From positions 41,917,057 through 41,981,056 of the forward strand of contig NC_088645.1 in the NCBI RefSeq assembly GCF_964019385.1: a DNA stretch of 64,000 nucleotides. The letters are read 5' to 3'. The position numbers were made by a program, and so were the translations under genes. The notes beneath the pieces were generated by a model that was not told where the DNA came from, ran no database searches, and saw nothing but the letters and a program-made list of their open reading frames with translations. This document shows, in pieces, positions 22,151-34,099 of the stretch; positions within the stretch are counted from its first letter, which is position 1; each line of letters opens with the position of its first letter. The stretch is from Sycon ciliatum. Its lineage: Eukaryota > Porifera > Calcarea > Leucosolenida > Sycettidae.

Positions 22151-23359
22151 ATACTAATGTTAGATAAACCTGGTTATAGTTCACACATGTTGCTAGTTTG
22201 ACAGCACCTTGTTTCATGCTGTCAAACTAACAAGTACATGATTGTACATTTTGTATCCTCAATGCTCGGTTACAATGTACAGTATAATGTCTAAGGTAAC
22301 TGAGATACTTCTGGTAGACTGTGTTCACAGCCATTTTAGCTCCCTCTCACTAAGCTCATTTTCCGCCTGTTGAGGTTGCGCTTGTGTATCTTTTGCCCGT
22401 ACGGGAGGTTTGGGTACACTGGAACTTCGGTCCACACATCACCTACTACTACTAGTACTCGGAATTGTACTTGTGTTGACGGCGAGATTACATAGACACC
22501 CGTGACCATGGTGACCGGGACCTTATCACGAAAGCCGGTTGAGCTGCGAGGCGACCAGTGAGTCAAGTGGTTTCCTCATCTTCGACAGTTTTGCAGTTTT
22601 TGAGCGCATGACGAGATGATGACTGAAGCAGTAATTATTATGAAGCTACAGTACAGCCATTATTGCATTGTGACATGATGTACTACGGAAAACTGCGCAT
22701 CTATCTTCTATGACTAGCAAGAGCAAGGATAGAGAAGAGAGTAATGTCTTCGCAATGTCGGTATGAGTAAGATATTGTGTGTTCGTGGTGACGGGTGTAC
22801 AGCGCGCACTGCAGCACAGTCTGGTATCTTGCACACCTTGATGCAAGCCTAGGGCTTGATGTTAGCCTTGAATTATAGGTTAGCATGTTGGACATCGACA
22901 GTTGACAGCATGGAACAAGGCGGAGGACGCACTGAGAGAACAGTAGCGGGTGAGTTTGGCACGTAATGCTGTTCCCGTTTTGTCTAGTACTAGTACTAGT
23001 AGAAGTACTTAGTTACTTCGTACACTCCAGTGGAGACTCAAGAACGAGGACTAATCATGTCTCTTTCTTAGCACAACGCCCACAGCTTGTTTACAGCTCT
23101 AGAAGACTGACACACGTAACGTTTGGCGATGTCGACGTCGTGTCCCTAGCTCACCCACCTCCTAACAGTTTACGTTCAAGTCAAGATCAGTCAATGCAAC
23201 GGGGGAGCAGGGCGAAAACCAGCAGCAGGCATCAGACACACTAACTTGAGTGAAGTGAGAAAACGAACTAGCATCACCTCTATACGGTCAGTCTCTACGC
23301 TTCGCCACCGGAGAGAAGGTCGACCAAGTCTTCGCTACCGCACCGCGAGAAGAGTCAAG

Positions 23360-24381
23360 ATGAGAACTTTGTTTCTCGCCTTCCTGGGCCTGGCCCTGCT
23401 AATCACCCTTCAACACAGTCAGGGTAAGTAAAAACATTAGTTACTATTAACAATTCCATAGTAGAATAGACGCTGATACTTTGCTTGCTGTTAGATAAGA
23501 AATGCATCCTTTTGCAACTACACTGTATATCCAACTCGGGTCTTTAGAAAGCACAGAACAGCAACTAACTGTGATTTTGCGTAATGATAAGGACACGAGT
23601 TGATGTCGAAAGCTCTACTTGCATAGATATAAGGGTTAACCAAAGCATATGTGAACTGGAGTTTTTTAAATGGGATTCAGCACGAACTGGTGCGACCGCG
23701 AATGTATCTCTACACTGTGAGAGTACCGGTGCGACTGTTGTTTGGATGCGCACGATGGTGTATTTTCACAAGTGGCTAGGCAGCTACCCCAGTATTCCTC
23801 GACCGAATGTTAGAATTGCACAGCGACGGGTGCACGGTTTGAATTCGTATCGTTTAGCAGCACATGACTACAAGGTGATAGTTTACAAGACTGTGCCAGT
23901 AGAGTTTGCCTAAGCTATCCTAGGGAGAGTGCACTCCGCTGGCGCAACCGGGAGCAGGCGTTCATAAAGAATAGCAGTATTTACGCTAGCACAGTATCCC
24001 GTGGTCGTCTCCAGTCCGTTTCGTCATTTTTCTCTGGGCATATAGCGCTTAATCACGTTTTTGTATTGATTTGTTTGCGGCAAGAGAGTATCCAGTAGGA
24101 TATATCTATAAAATCTAAAAAGTGGTGATTGAAATGTGTGATTGAAATGTGTGACAGAGTATGAGATTTGTAACAGAAAACTAACGTACTACTAGTACTT
24201 CGTGTCGCTGGTTGTGGTCAAGCTATTCGGTCAACATTAATCTTGTGAGCATTGGGTTTCTTGTGTGTATGTGCTCGTGACATTTGATCCACCTGTGTGT
24301 ATGGTTAAGTGGGCGGGCTCGTGTGCTTGCATGTTTTGTTACAATCATGTGTGTGTGTGTGTGTGTGCGTGTGTGTGTGTA

Positions 24382-24422
<41 letters not shown>

Positions 24423-27018
24423 ACGGTGGGGTGCGTGTGTGTGTACATGCGGTGCGGTACGTGTGCGATCCTATCATAGGTGCTAGCGTGGATCAACCTT
24501 CTCTCCGCACGGCAAACACTGGAGGTACGTGGCAATGACATGACAGACAGATAGATAATACTGATAACGTTAGCCCACACCTGCCTTGGGATGTTGGCGT
24601 GTTGGGATGTTGTCATAGCTTGTTTTCGCTGTTGCTCATGTTCCCCACATTTTCTCCTCTCATCTTATGTAACTTATTCTTTCCGTTTTTCGTTCTCGAT
24701 CTCCTTTCTACCTACCTCCCTCTTCCTGCCCTCCCCTGACACAATCTCTACGTCTACACGTTCTTCAATGTCTTGTAAGAGTGGAGGCAAATGATGTACC
24801 GGTAAATTGTAGCAGTATCTTCATAAATTCACTGTGTGTCTTTCACTACCACGAAAGACAAGTGAAGCGCGAGTGAAAGTAACATTCATTCATCTCATGA
24901 TATGTACACGACGGTACACAGTGTTTTGGTTGGGGCCGCCAAAAAGACGTTCCCAGGAAGCCAAGAGTTCTGTTGAGGATGTTGCCATAGCTATATAACA
25001 GTTTCTACAGTAACATCCATCGCACATGCTCGGTGTACAGGGTTATATGAATGACATGTTTTGTATGCCGAAGCGAACTACTTGGCATAGCGCGTGTGTA
25101 ATTGTGGCGAAGCTTCAGCTTCATGCATAATACCCTAGAGGTTGAAGTAAATAGACGAATAAGGATTTGCTCGCGTGAATGATGACTTAATTGCATGACC
25201 TCCTTTGAATGGAAATCCCATTCCGATGCTGATGATGTCACGCCATAGTACTTCGAAGTACATACCATGCTACTCTAACTAACCATGACATCATTCCGTT
25301 GCCGCCACGTGTGTGTGTGTGTCTCTATCCTATTGTATCCTTGACTGGCTGTGCTGTAGACTCCGGCGGCGAGTCCAAGAGAGCCGCTAACCCCTCTACC
25401 GGTGGTGATGGCCAAGGCGAAGATGATGAGGAGGCAGACAGCCTCGCCGACGAACAAGATGATGACGAGGATGCGGACGAAGAGGGCGACGAGGAAGAGG
25501 ATGGCCTAGCAGACTCTGAGCTGGACGCTCTGACTGACAGGCTAGACCAAGACAACGATGAGGGCAAAGGTAATGACCTCGGTCACAATGCTTTCAGATA
25601 CGTATAAACAATTCCCCATCCTCTTAAAGCTTTCCCAGTGGTTAGATCCTGTCGGGATTCTTGCCAGACCGTGCAACGAAATGGTGCTGATGATTTTCCT
25701 GAAGTGCTGCTGCTTAAAGAGACACGTTTGCAGGAGTGAATAAGTTTGCAACATGAAGCAAACTCAGGACATGAGGCAAACGTGACGAAAACCCGCATAA
25801 TTATAAGCCAAGACCAGGGCAGGTCTTCTTGACCCTTTAAAAGTTTCACATGAGAAATCATCTCTGGGTGTACAAGAAGCTGGAGGTCTCAGTCCGGGTA
25901 AGAGCTAAAGTGAAACCTGTCACGTGGTGTAAGCGACCTCTGTGTTGAGCGACCACCTGCTCTTAACGACCTCTGTGTTGAGCAACCACCTGCTCTTAAC
26001 GACCTCTGTGTTGAGCAACCACCTGCTCTTAACGACCGTTTTCCATGCGCTGACAGTTCTACACAGACACTGGACCTTGATCACCAGGCCTTAACGACCG
26101 CTTTTGCTTACACCATCGGGTGGCCGCCAGGTTTTACTGTAGTTCAGCGGAGCGGGCTGAGTAAGCCAGTCATACCACATGAATGTCAGATCTAAAATCA
26201 TAAATGACTGGATGATAAACCAGTATCAAGGAGGTCTGACCATAAGCCCAGGGCAGGAGTCGTGACTGACCAAGTCAGCGCCTATTTGTCACCCATAAAT
26301 GGGGTCTCAATAGAGATCAGGAATCAGTGATTTGGTAGGTTTCCCGTCAGCCTTGTCCATGCGATCATCAGGTGTGCGCATGGATGTAGATCTACATGTA
26401 CCGCACGGTTCTTTCTATGATAGACTTGGTCATGGATGTGGATGAGGTTGTTACCATTATGTACATGTGCGTATGTGGACACGTGTGTGTGCGTGTGTGT
26501 GCGTGCGTGTGTGTGTGTGCGCGTGTGGCTAACTTTAATAAGCTGCTGCCTAACGTTCTTCACCTACCTACACCTTGCCCATCTCATACATTTGAAGAAG
26601 AGGTCACTTCATTGATACGTACACTGCACTAATGCATCATGATGAAGTGCAGTATCTGTTTTCAGTTTCTGGTGCATTGGACGGAGCCATTGCCAGAGAG
26701 GCGTGGAACAATAATGTTATTAAAAACTTTCATCTGCCATTGCAACGGCTGTCTCTGTCTATCTGTATAGATCTTCAAGCCAAAGAAGGAGATGAGGATG
26801 GCAATGAAGTCGAGCAGGACAAGCGCGCCGCGTTTTGGTCTCGTCGTCGCAGAACTTCCCGCCGCCGTTGGGTAAGCCGCCGTCGCGTCAGCCGCAGGCG
26901 CTCGTCCTATCGCCGCCGCTACTCGTACCGCCGTCGCTACTCGTACCGCCGTCGCTACTCGTACCGCCGTCGCTACTACCGACGCCGCTACACCCGCCGT
27001 CGCGTCGTTGGCAAATAG
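23360..27018 (+). CDS. Secreted Arg/Tyr-rich peptide precursor, arm 2 copy
   Basis: Best-preserved copy. Exons 23360-23423, 25360-25569 and 26771-27018 (522 nt, 173 aa plus stop). Donors are GTAAGT and GTAATG; acceptors end TGCTGTAG and ATCTGTATAG, the latter behind a TGTCTCTGTCTATCTG pyrimidine tract. Both introns are phase 1. The order is signal peptide of about 20 aa, an acidic propeptide with about 40 Asp/Glu in total, then DKR as a probable furin or prohormone-convertase site. The mature region of about 63 aa has ten Arg blocks (31 Arg) and about 10 Tyr, including three RRRYSY repeats. The acidic and basic halves nearly balance in charge, as in cationic antimicrobial precursors (for example the architecture of Hydra arminins), although no sequence family is recognised. 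The 3' UTR runs to AATAAA at 27407-27412. Silica- or matrix-binding, adhesive or nucleic-acid-binding roles are alternatives. Confidence 0.78.
24348..24420. repeat. TG microsatellite (arm 2 intron 1)
   Basis: Pure to lightly interrupted (TG)n, complement of the arm 1 tract at 6419-6508 with a different length. Confidence 0.8.
25907..26143. mobile_element. MITE with CAGTAAAACCTG ends (arm 2 copy)
   Basis: Inverted counterpart of 4727-4962, bounded by AAAGTGAAACCTG and CAGGTTTTACTGTA and carrying the same 33-bp repeats. It lies in intron 2 of the arm 2 peptide gene. Confidence 0.65.
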
Positions 27019-27406
27019 TAAACGCCGTAATAAGGCATAAGCACCGTGCACGCGGTAGCAGAGTAGCAACTGCAAGGCTATGAGTATGACGTAAAGGTGT
27101 GACATCACTGGGAGTTACCATGACGGGTGCTTCCCAAGTGACCTACATGATTGTATCTTAGTACTGTAGTGTGGTGTGCTGCTCTGTGGTCCAGTGTGGT
27201 ACGTTTCGTAGCGCATCCCGTGTGACCGTCTGACCAGCTGAACTATCATTTTCGCAATCCGATTGTGGTTTATGTTCATGGCTTGTGAGGTGGCTCAGTA
27301 GCCTAGTAGTAGAACTATTTCCCGACCAGTTTCTCATATTATCTCAATACTATGTACATGGTACATGAGAATCTCTGATGGTGGTCATAGACAGAAACGT
27401 TGAATG

Positions 27407-27412
27407 AATAAA
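27407..27412 (+). promoter_or_regulatory. Poly(A) signal AATAAA of the arm 2 Arg-rich gene
   Basis: AATAAA lies 389 nt after the stop codon in otherwise non-coding DNA and is the first such hexamer at a sensible distance. It defines a probable 3' UTR. Confidence 0.45.
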
Positions 27413-28938
27413 ATTTGAGTAAAAAGTGGACTAGTGCGTATTGACGTGTGGTTGTTAGCCCCCAACCTGTTGGATATCATGAAGCTGCAAGAAGCGTCCA
27501 AACTCATCTTGGGGGTGAGAATGATATTGAAGAGAACACTGGCACCCCTATTCTCAATGGAGAAAGGTGAAAAGAAGAACAAGAAAGTGAACCTAACGCG
27601 TCCAGTTGTTGACCTGTTTAAGGCCTACAGCCAGCTTGGGAAGCATTGCTTTTGATCGTGTGGCCAGGTCTCTCGAACGTCAATCTCTGATAGCACAATA
27701 ATATACTGACTGTACCATGAGGAAATGGGGGGAGGGGAATTGGGTGTACGTCAACTGTGTACTATAATGCTATGTACACACCTGTTTCTCAAAACGCGAA
27801 GACTCCACTGTAGCCATCCACTATATCCATACATATCTTCACAACAACACTCTCCAAACGGTCTCTGGCCTACACCAATCACTAACAGAAAGAACATAGA
27901 GATATTACATTATTCGAATTTTCGGGCAAGGCCCATCTTCAGATTATTCGAATTTTCGGGCAAGGACCATCTTCTTTTACCCACATGTAGGAAAAGAAAA
28001 AAGGGTGAGTGAAGAAAGGCGATGGGATGATTCATTTATGCGCATTTTGTCATGCGCTTCTTTCTCCCTGCATGGCATGTATGCACTGTGACATGTAGCA
28101 ATCACTCACACGACTCACTGGAAGCTATTGGGTCGTTGGGTTGGTGCTGCATTGCCTATAAGTGATATGAGTAGACAGAACAGCGATTTTTGTTTATTCA
28201 CTTAAAAAAGTAGTGCCAGAAAAAAATATATGAACGCAATGAGCTGGTCTATGGTTTAGAACCTTCAAATTTGCTGTCATCTCATCTCAGAGATTGTACT
28301 GGCAAAGACAAATATTGAAACATGTAACACAAGATACATATACATGTACATGTAATTATTATTATTGGAAATAAGTTAGCCATGTTCATAAAAGTCCGAG
28401 ATCACATGACGGTAAATGCAAAGCGTGCTTTTTATATTTGTTCAATTCAGACAGTACTTGAGTATGGTAGTAACTCATTTGCTCATTGCTTGTCAGTCAC
28501 TCTTCATGATCGTCTAGTCCGTAATAGAGCTCTACACATTGTGTGTCCCTTATTAATGCACGCCATCACATTCTCCAAATGTCTGTGCGCTATCAGTTCA
28601 AACTCTATATTTTAGTTTTTCGCGTCCTGAATCAATTAATTTACTTCTCTCCTTACTGATTGCTTTTGCCTTCGTTCTAATTCTACTCGTACCAAATCCT
28701 GCACTGCATCTCAGGTATCTTTATCTGTCTCTCTAGCACGAGCTTAAAACTCGTTTTGGTCTCTTTTCAGTTTCTTTCATCGGTTCCGACCGTTGCAATG
28801 CACTCCCTGCTGCAGTCCGCTTATGCTCTTCACTGCACTTATTCCGTAATTCAGTACTTTCATTTCTAGGGTACCCTATAAGAAGGCCTTAGGCCTGTCG
28901 GGATTTCCCTATCAAAAATTGGATAATAATAAAAAGTA

Positions 28939-29878
28939 GAAGAAATCACATCGAAACGAGTTATGAAGCAACTATCCATGACTATAACAAGATAATATGC
29001 AGTCAGAAAGTGCGATAACAGGGGACACAAGTGACATGCTACTGTGCCATTCAACGACCTGAGACCTAGCTCCCACACACCTCCAGTGCGCAAACCAACA
29101 GCCTTCCAGCTTGGAAGGTTCCAAGTTATGGTAAGACCAATGAGGGGAAGGTGAGCGCAGCGAACATGTGCATAAGCTATGTCCTACTCCAACAAAGAAT
29201 GCCGACTGTTACAGGACCATGACGGGACCAGTTAATATGACGACAATGCAGTCTTACTACAATTCGAAGCAGCAAAGCAACACACCACCCAACTTGGGTG
29301 GGTCAGCATTATCAGAGATAAAGAAATGATGAGCCGTCACGAACAATACAGCGAAATGTACATCGTGTGAAACTACTAAGTCTTGTTATCGTGGTCAACT
29401 CGTCCACAATGCTGCCCTGCATGAGGAGTGCCGTTAGATAATGGCGTCCGGTTTTGTACAATTCGTTCTCGCAACGCTTCCCCATTTTCTTTATCTCTGA
29501 TATTGCTGACCCACCCAAGTTGGGTGGTGTGTTTCTTTGCTGCTTCGAATTGTAGTAAGACCGCATTGTCATGTTATAATCTGGTCCCGTCATGGTCCGG
29601 TAACAGTCGGCATTCTTTGTTGCCGTGGGACTTAGTTTATGCACATATTCGCTGCGGTTACCTTCCCCTCATTCGTCTTACCATAACCTCGAATCTTCCA
29701 AGCTGGAAGGCTGTTGGTTTGCGCACTGGAGATGTGTGAGAGCTGGGTCTCAGGTCGCTGAATGTCACAGTAACATGTCAGTGTTGTGCCCTGTTATCGC
29801 ACTTTCTCACTGCTTATGAACTTAGTACAGTCGTGGATAGTTGCTTCATAATTGGTTTCCATGTGATTTCTTCTATTT
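28939..29878. mobile_element. Foldback element with ~380-bp inverted arms
   Basis: 28939-29327 and 29488-29878 are inverted copies: AGAAGAAATCACAT... against ...ATGTGATTTCTTCT, both containing CCAAGCTGGAAGG and the ACCACCCAACTTGGGTGG block. The outer edge of the big inverted duplication (29238) falls inside its left arm, which in arm 1 is interrupted by the LINE. A diverged relative is at 41005-41423. No ORF of note. Confidence 0.75.
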
Positions 29879-29904
29879 AAATAAAAAAATAATTATAAGT
29901 TTGC

Positions 29905-30095
29905 GTCAAGCAGAGCTCACTGACTTAGCAGTTTGAGCACTCTGGTAAGGTACGGTCGGGCCTGGTTTAAGTTAAATCAGGCTTTGGAAAATATATTTTT
30001 CATTAAAATATATCAGGTTCCTCCTCATTTTCTCTGTGCTGCGCTCATGAGCCCACAAGGGACGAAACAGTTCTGTCTGCAGATTGAGTACTAGT
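29905..30095 (+). repeat. Repeat also present inverted at 37628-37800
   Basis: GCAGAGCTCACTGACTT...CAGTTTGAGCACTCTGG and later CTCTGTGCTGCGCT match the reverse complement of 37628-37800. The GAGCACTCTGG-GGTACGGTCGGG stretch looks weakly tRNA-derived. Confidence 0.55.
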
Positions 30096-30332
30096 ATATT
30101 ATAATTATACACTTTGATTCATTTTGAAAGGATTGAGAGAACTTTAAATTCAAAGGATCAGTCCCAATCCTTTCAAATTAAATCTCTTTCTTTCACCTCT
30201 GGCACCTCCAGAAACTGACCGTTGTTGGTCTCCTGTGGGGTAGAAAATGATCCAAGTGTCATCAGTATGTATGGTACGTGTTGGGAGCTGCCTTTGGAGT
30301 GAAAAACTTGTCAGCGCCTTCTAGGTTCAGCC

Positions 30333-30392
30333 TGGTCTCATAGCTCAGTGGTTAGAGCATTGCTCATGACAAGAAGGTCATGGTTATGGACT
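30333..30392 (+). repeat. tRNA-like SINE head
   Basis: TAGCTCAGTGGTTAGAGCAT is a good A box. The B box is degenerate (GGTTATGGACT), so it is not a functional tRNA gene. It abuts the Penelope-like fragment. Confidence 0.45.
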
Positions 30393-30402
30393 ACAGTTAG
30401 AA

Positions 30403-30489
30403 GTGTTGGAAGCTATCTATCAGCGTCTGTATAAGCCTAATTTGTGTGTACAGAAAGATAGTATAATTGGGTTTAAATTGTTCAAGTAA
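30403..30489 (+). pseudogene. Penelope-like element, C-terminal endonuclease tail
   Basis: Twenty-eight codons and a stop reading VLEAIYQRLYKPNLCVQK then DSIIGFKLFK. They match the last part of the frame at 46027-46263 (VLEAVCQRIHKPNLCVQK). The LEA...KPxLC layout fits the end of a GIY-YIG endonuclease as carried by Penelope-like elements, with Glu as the candidate catalytic residue. Only the tail is left; its 3' UTR follows, ending in a hammerhead-like motif at 30729-30766. Confidence 0.5.
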
Positions 30490-30728
30490 CGTGTCGTGTT
30501 TAGTGCGGCCAAGCTTGGCCGTTAATGTTCTAGGTGTAATGTACTGCTATTATGTGTTATCACGTTGTCTTTCCTTCCTTTCTCCTTTGTTCATTTCGCG
30601 CTTTGATTGTTAAAATTCACACTTGTAAATTTCACTGCTGTTGCTCTTAGTGTTATTTCTCTACTACAAGTAACTTAGATTTTGTATAATAGTTCAATTT
30701 TTGTTTCAGTGTCCTTTAGTACAACGAC

Positions 30729-30766
30729 GATTCCTGATGAGTGTTGTTCGAAAACTTGATTGAATC
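30729..30766 (+). ncRNA. Degenerate hammerhead-like motif
   Basis: Helix I GATTC/GAATC encloses CTGATGA, a short stem II region GTGTTGTTC, GAA and a weak stem III (AAC-TT-GAT with one mismatch). It lies behind the Penelope-like tail at the same place as the better copy at 45771-45806 on the minus strand. Probably inactive here. Confidence 0.35.
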
Positions 30767-31121
30767 CATATTTTTCTCCACACCATTTCTTCATATTTTC
30801 ATCGTTTTAATGTTTATAAGTAATACGTAAAGTTTTCTCCTTTCCTATGTTGATCTCTAGCATGCATGGACACCTTGGTATGGGGATACCCATGTATTTT
30901 GTTGTACTTATGGCAACTGGCAAGTACGAAAAGCACAATAGGGCTTGAAAGTCCTACGTCACGGGATCACGTGCAACATGAACTGGATCCACTACCCACT
31001 CGAGCTCTTGTGACCAGCTTTGAAAATAGTGGAGGAGACATATATTTCTTTCGATTTCGACCAGAAGCCTAGGCTGCTGTCTTCCCCCTGGCCCCCAGTT
31101 CTGCGTTTTGTTTGTTTTAGA

Positions 31122-33318
31122 ATGTCTTTAGTACCGTTATCTAGCATCGCCACTTTTTTCAGTGGAGAACCAAGGCTGATCCAGCGTGGAGAAAATGCAC
31201 ACTCTTCGAACCGCGTGGAATCATTTCTGTTTCACCATGAGCTTGGGCACATTACTGCCAAGATCCACGCAAGCATGAAGGACAAGAGATATGATGTGGA
31301 GGTGAGCAACCTAGCACTAAGCAACTGTTGTGCCGTTCCTAGCTGCTTACAGTCTCTTCTATCGACCTGGACACCCTCACGTGCACATCGTCTTTGAATT
31401 TTTCTACTATTTTTATATTCAAATTTTTGTGTAGATCGAACTTGGTTCTGAAGGTGGCGTTGTACGCGCTTCGTGCACTTGTCCCAAAGGCCAAGGACGG
31501 TGCCACCACATGGCTGCAGCCCTTGTCTACGCGAACAAGAATGTGAGCAGCACGGACAGGGAATGTTCTTGGACTGTACGGAAGGGAACTAGTGAAACAA
31601 AGTAAGGATTTTTAAGCAAATTATTGTTGATTATTAGTTTTGTGAAAGTAGAAAACTGGTGCCTCCGATGTGACTGCAACACGTACATGTATTGGTTTCA
31701 TGAAATTCTTTGCCTCGATGTTTAGCTTACTGGCAATCCAGCATGTGCGACAACCAGTTGGCAGGTGTTACTGTTACTGATGTGGAGGATGCTTATCAAT
31801 ATTAGCAAGAGTAGATAAACAAGAGTGTGCAACTCCGGATCTCTCCTGCACAATCTGCAGATACCGCGGCCCGCGGGCAGAATTTTTTGTTGACGTCACC
31901 TTTTTTTACAGAGCATGCGGATTTTGCCGCAGGGCAGTGTAAGAGCAGGTGCTGGGCACCGACCTTGTAATGTAAAGCCTGGCCAAGTGCACGAGGCAAA
32001 ACTTCCCAAAAGGCTCGCAGCGTGTCCGTCATAGAAAATATTACGTCAACAAAAAATTGCGTCGTGGGCCAACCCATCCTCGAGTTGCACACTCTTGTTT
32101 ATATACTTATTGATATTAGTATATGCACGTCCGCGTTTACGTCAACAGTAAGTCCACGTATTCGCATATGCCAGAAGACAGGCAGACTCTTGATATTAGC
32201 AAGAGTATAACCCCCAAGAGCGTGCAACTCATGATACCCTTTCTATGGGGTACGCCGACGGCGAAAACTCACGTCACGTGATGCAGTGTCGCAGTTGTAT
32301 GTTTCCAGCCCGTTTTTAGCGAGCAACGGAGTAATAAAAAGCACTCTGTGTGTGTGTGTGTGTGTGTGTGCACGCATTTTATCTGCTTTGTAGGACTGTG
32401 GATGACATTTTCCCGAAGTCGAAGCCGTTTTGTGCCATTTCACGCCCTGTGGATAATGAGGACAGGGCATGGTTTCACCATCAGCTTGGGACACTTGACA
32501 GGTGGAAGGGTTTTCGTTGGCTGCTAGATCCCGAGGTGAAAGAAGCGGACAATTTGCCGACGGAGACGGTTGAAGGTATTACCCTGAGTCAAGGATTCCT
32601 GGAAGCAGAACACAAAGTCACCTATGTGTGTACCAGGCTATCCGTATCTGCTGCCCAAATTGTAGCCGTGGAAAAAGCAACACGTGGCCAAAACTCGAAT
32701 GCTACTTGGTCGCTTCTACGCAAGGGCAGAATAACGGCATCCAACTTCGGTCCTGTGCTGAAGACTATCTCATCTGGCCGCCAGCCATCTAAATCTTTAT
32801 TTACTCGCCTTCTTGGTCAGTATGATTTGTCTGGGCAAAAGGCCATCCAGTGGGGTCTCATGCACGAAAGTACGGCTGTTGCATGCTATGAGGAGTGTGA
32901 ATATGTGTCTGTGAGATCCAGCGGCTTATGGCTTGCACCATGTGGCCTCATTGGTGGTTCCCCAGATGGCGTAGTTAGTGAAACAAAGCTCATCGAGGTC
33001 AAGTGTCCGTACTCGGCAAGATCGACATCTCTTGCAGCTATGGCGAAGGAAAAGACCTTCTTCTTGTCAGTGTCTTCTTCCTCTCCTGCTAACTTTTCCC
33101 TTGATTTGTCAACTGAATCTGGATGGAATTATTTCCATCAAATCCAAGGTAACTTATGTCTGACAGGTCGTGAAGTATGCGACCTTGTCGTGTGGACTCC
33201 GTTGGAGACGGTGATCATCCCAATTCGGGCTGACCCGACCTGGTCAGGAAATTTGGCTCGGATCGAGGAATTCTACAAAACCTTTTTCTTGCCTGTCTTT
33301 CTGGATGGTGGTGTGTAG
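31122..33318 (+). CDS. SWIM zinc finger - YqaJ nuclease protein
   Basis: Exons 31122-31301, 31435-31601 and 32394-33318 (phases 0 and 2; 423 aa). Exon 2 encodes a SWIM zinc finger, CTCPKGQGRCHH, with ligands Cys74, Cys76, Cys83 and His85. Exon 3 holds a YqaJ/lambda-exonuclease-type PD-(D/E)xK domain: Glu274 in MHEST, Asp307 in GGSPDG and Glu317-x-Lys319 in LIEVKCPYS. All metal-binding residues are present, so it is predicted to be a DNA exonuclease. It converges on the transposase gene 780 bp downstream within the same terminal repeats and probably acts in transposition. The ATG at 31122 directly follows an acceptor-like TTTGTTTTAG, so an upstream exon is possible. Confidence 0.75.
31816..32101. 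mobile_element. MITE with TAAACAAGAGTGTGCAACTC ends
   Basis: Perfect 20-bp terminal inverted repeats (31816-31835 and 32082-32101). A subterminal AATTTTTTGTTGACGT repeat is also inverted. It lies in intron 2 of the YqaJ gene. Relatives: 32190-32345 (one end) and 37327-37626. Confidence 0.8.
32190..32345. mobile_element. Partial MITE, AAGAGCGTGCAACTC end
   Basis: It matches the right end of 37327-37626 in inverse orientation (GGGTACGCCGACGGCGAAAA...). Also within intron 2 of the YqaJ gene. Confidence 0.65.
32346..32371. repeat. TG microsatellite
   Basis: (TG)12 or so just upstream of YqaJ exon 3. Confidence 0.85.
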
Positions 33319-34099
33319 TCAATCCTAGGATTGCAATGGCCTGTGTAACTCTTCCCTTCTATATCCAGCCATGTCTTTCTTTCCACCAAAACAGCGTACA
33401 GTAGAGTACAGTGAGAACATCTGTATGTTTGTTCTAAATTGAAGTTCTGCCACTGTGTGTGTAGGTGTGGCTGGGTGCATGTGTGTGTGTGTGTTTGTGT
33501 GTGATGCGTTGTGTATGGGTGTATAATTCTGTATGTGTGGGTGCATGTGCGTGTTCGTTTATGCATGAATATTGTAGGTGCATGATAAACAGCACCCCTC
33601 TTGCTTTAGTCACCTGTGCCATGGCTGCAATCATAACTCTACACCTTCCTCTTCCTTCAACACCACCTGAACATTCCACACAATTGCACCTACAAGCTGA
33701 CAATTATATTATTACCGTAGCTATGCAAAAGACGTTACTTCAGTAACGTCTGACGCTAGCCAAGGTCATCACAGCTTTAACTTTGTGTTTGTTTGTTTGT
33801 GCCATCGGCATGCCTTGCGCTATCCCGTACCTGTGCCGTACCGTACCATCAAAGACAGCTCGTACCTGTGCCGTACCGTACCATCAAAGACAGCTGGCCA
33901 CAATATTCAAATAGGGCTTTCAAATGCAAGATCATAACGTGAAGCAACTTGGAAGAATGAGTATGTATGCGATGTGTATCGGGGGAATGCATGCGATCGC
34001 CATAACACATGGCTGAAATGTTTATAGTTTCCAGAACTACATTTCTCGTCACAATCAGTGGGTCAAGATAATTTTGGCAAAACGCACCAAAAGGATAAA
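33319..34099. other. Intergenic space between the convergent transposon genes
   Basis: Contains interrupted (TG)n (33456-33550) and a 37-bp tandem duplication of CGTACCTGTGCCGTACCGTA plus following bases (33827-33892). No gene. Confidence 0.6.

Larger units (their letters stand above)
16640..29238. repeat. Arm 2 of the inverted duplication, with private insertions
   Basis: Reverse-complement partner of 1494-11088. It is longer because it carries insertions absent from arm 1: an LTR element (16994-18763), a ~150-bp stretch with a GGGGTACTAT hairpin (about 16736-16890), a ~1.28-kb insertion (20768-22050) and an expanded GA tract (about 19028-19235). The precise, clean edges of these insertions show that the arms were separate or allelic before they occurred. 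Confidence 0.9.

Noticed and set aside
22966..23244. 92-aa frame with a hydrophobic start (MLFPFCLVLVLVEVL), identical in both arms
   Set aside because: Conservation is explained by the duplication; the hydrophobic start comes from a TAGTACTAGTAC stretch, and it lies in the 5' flank of the Arg-rich gene.
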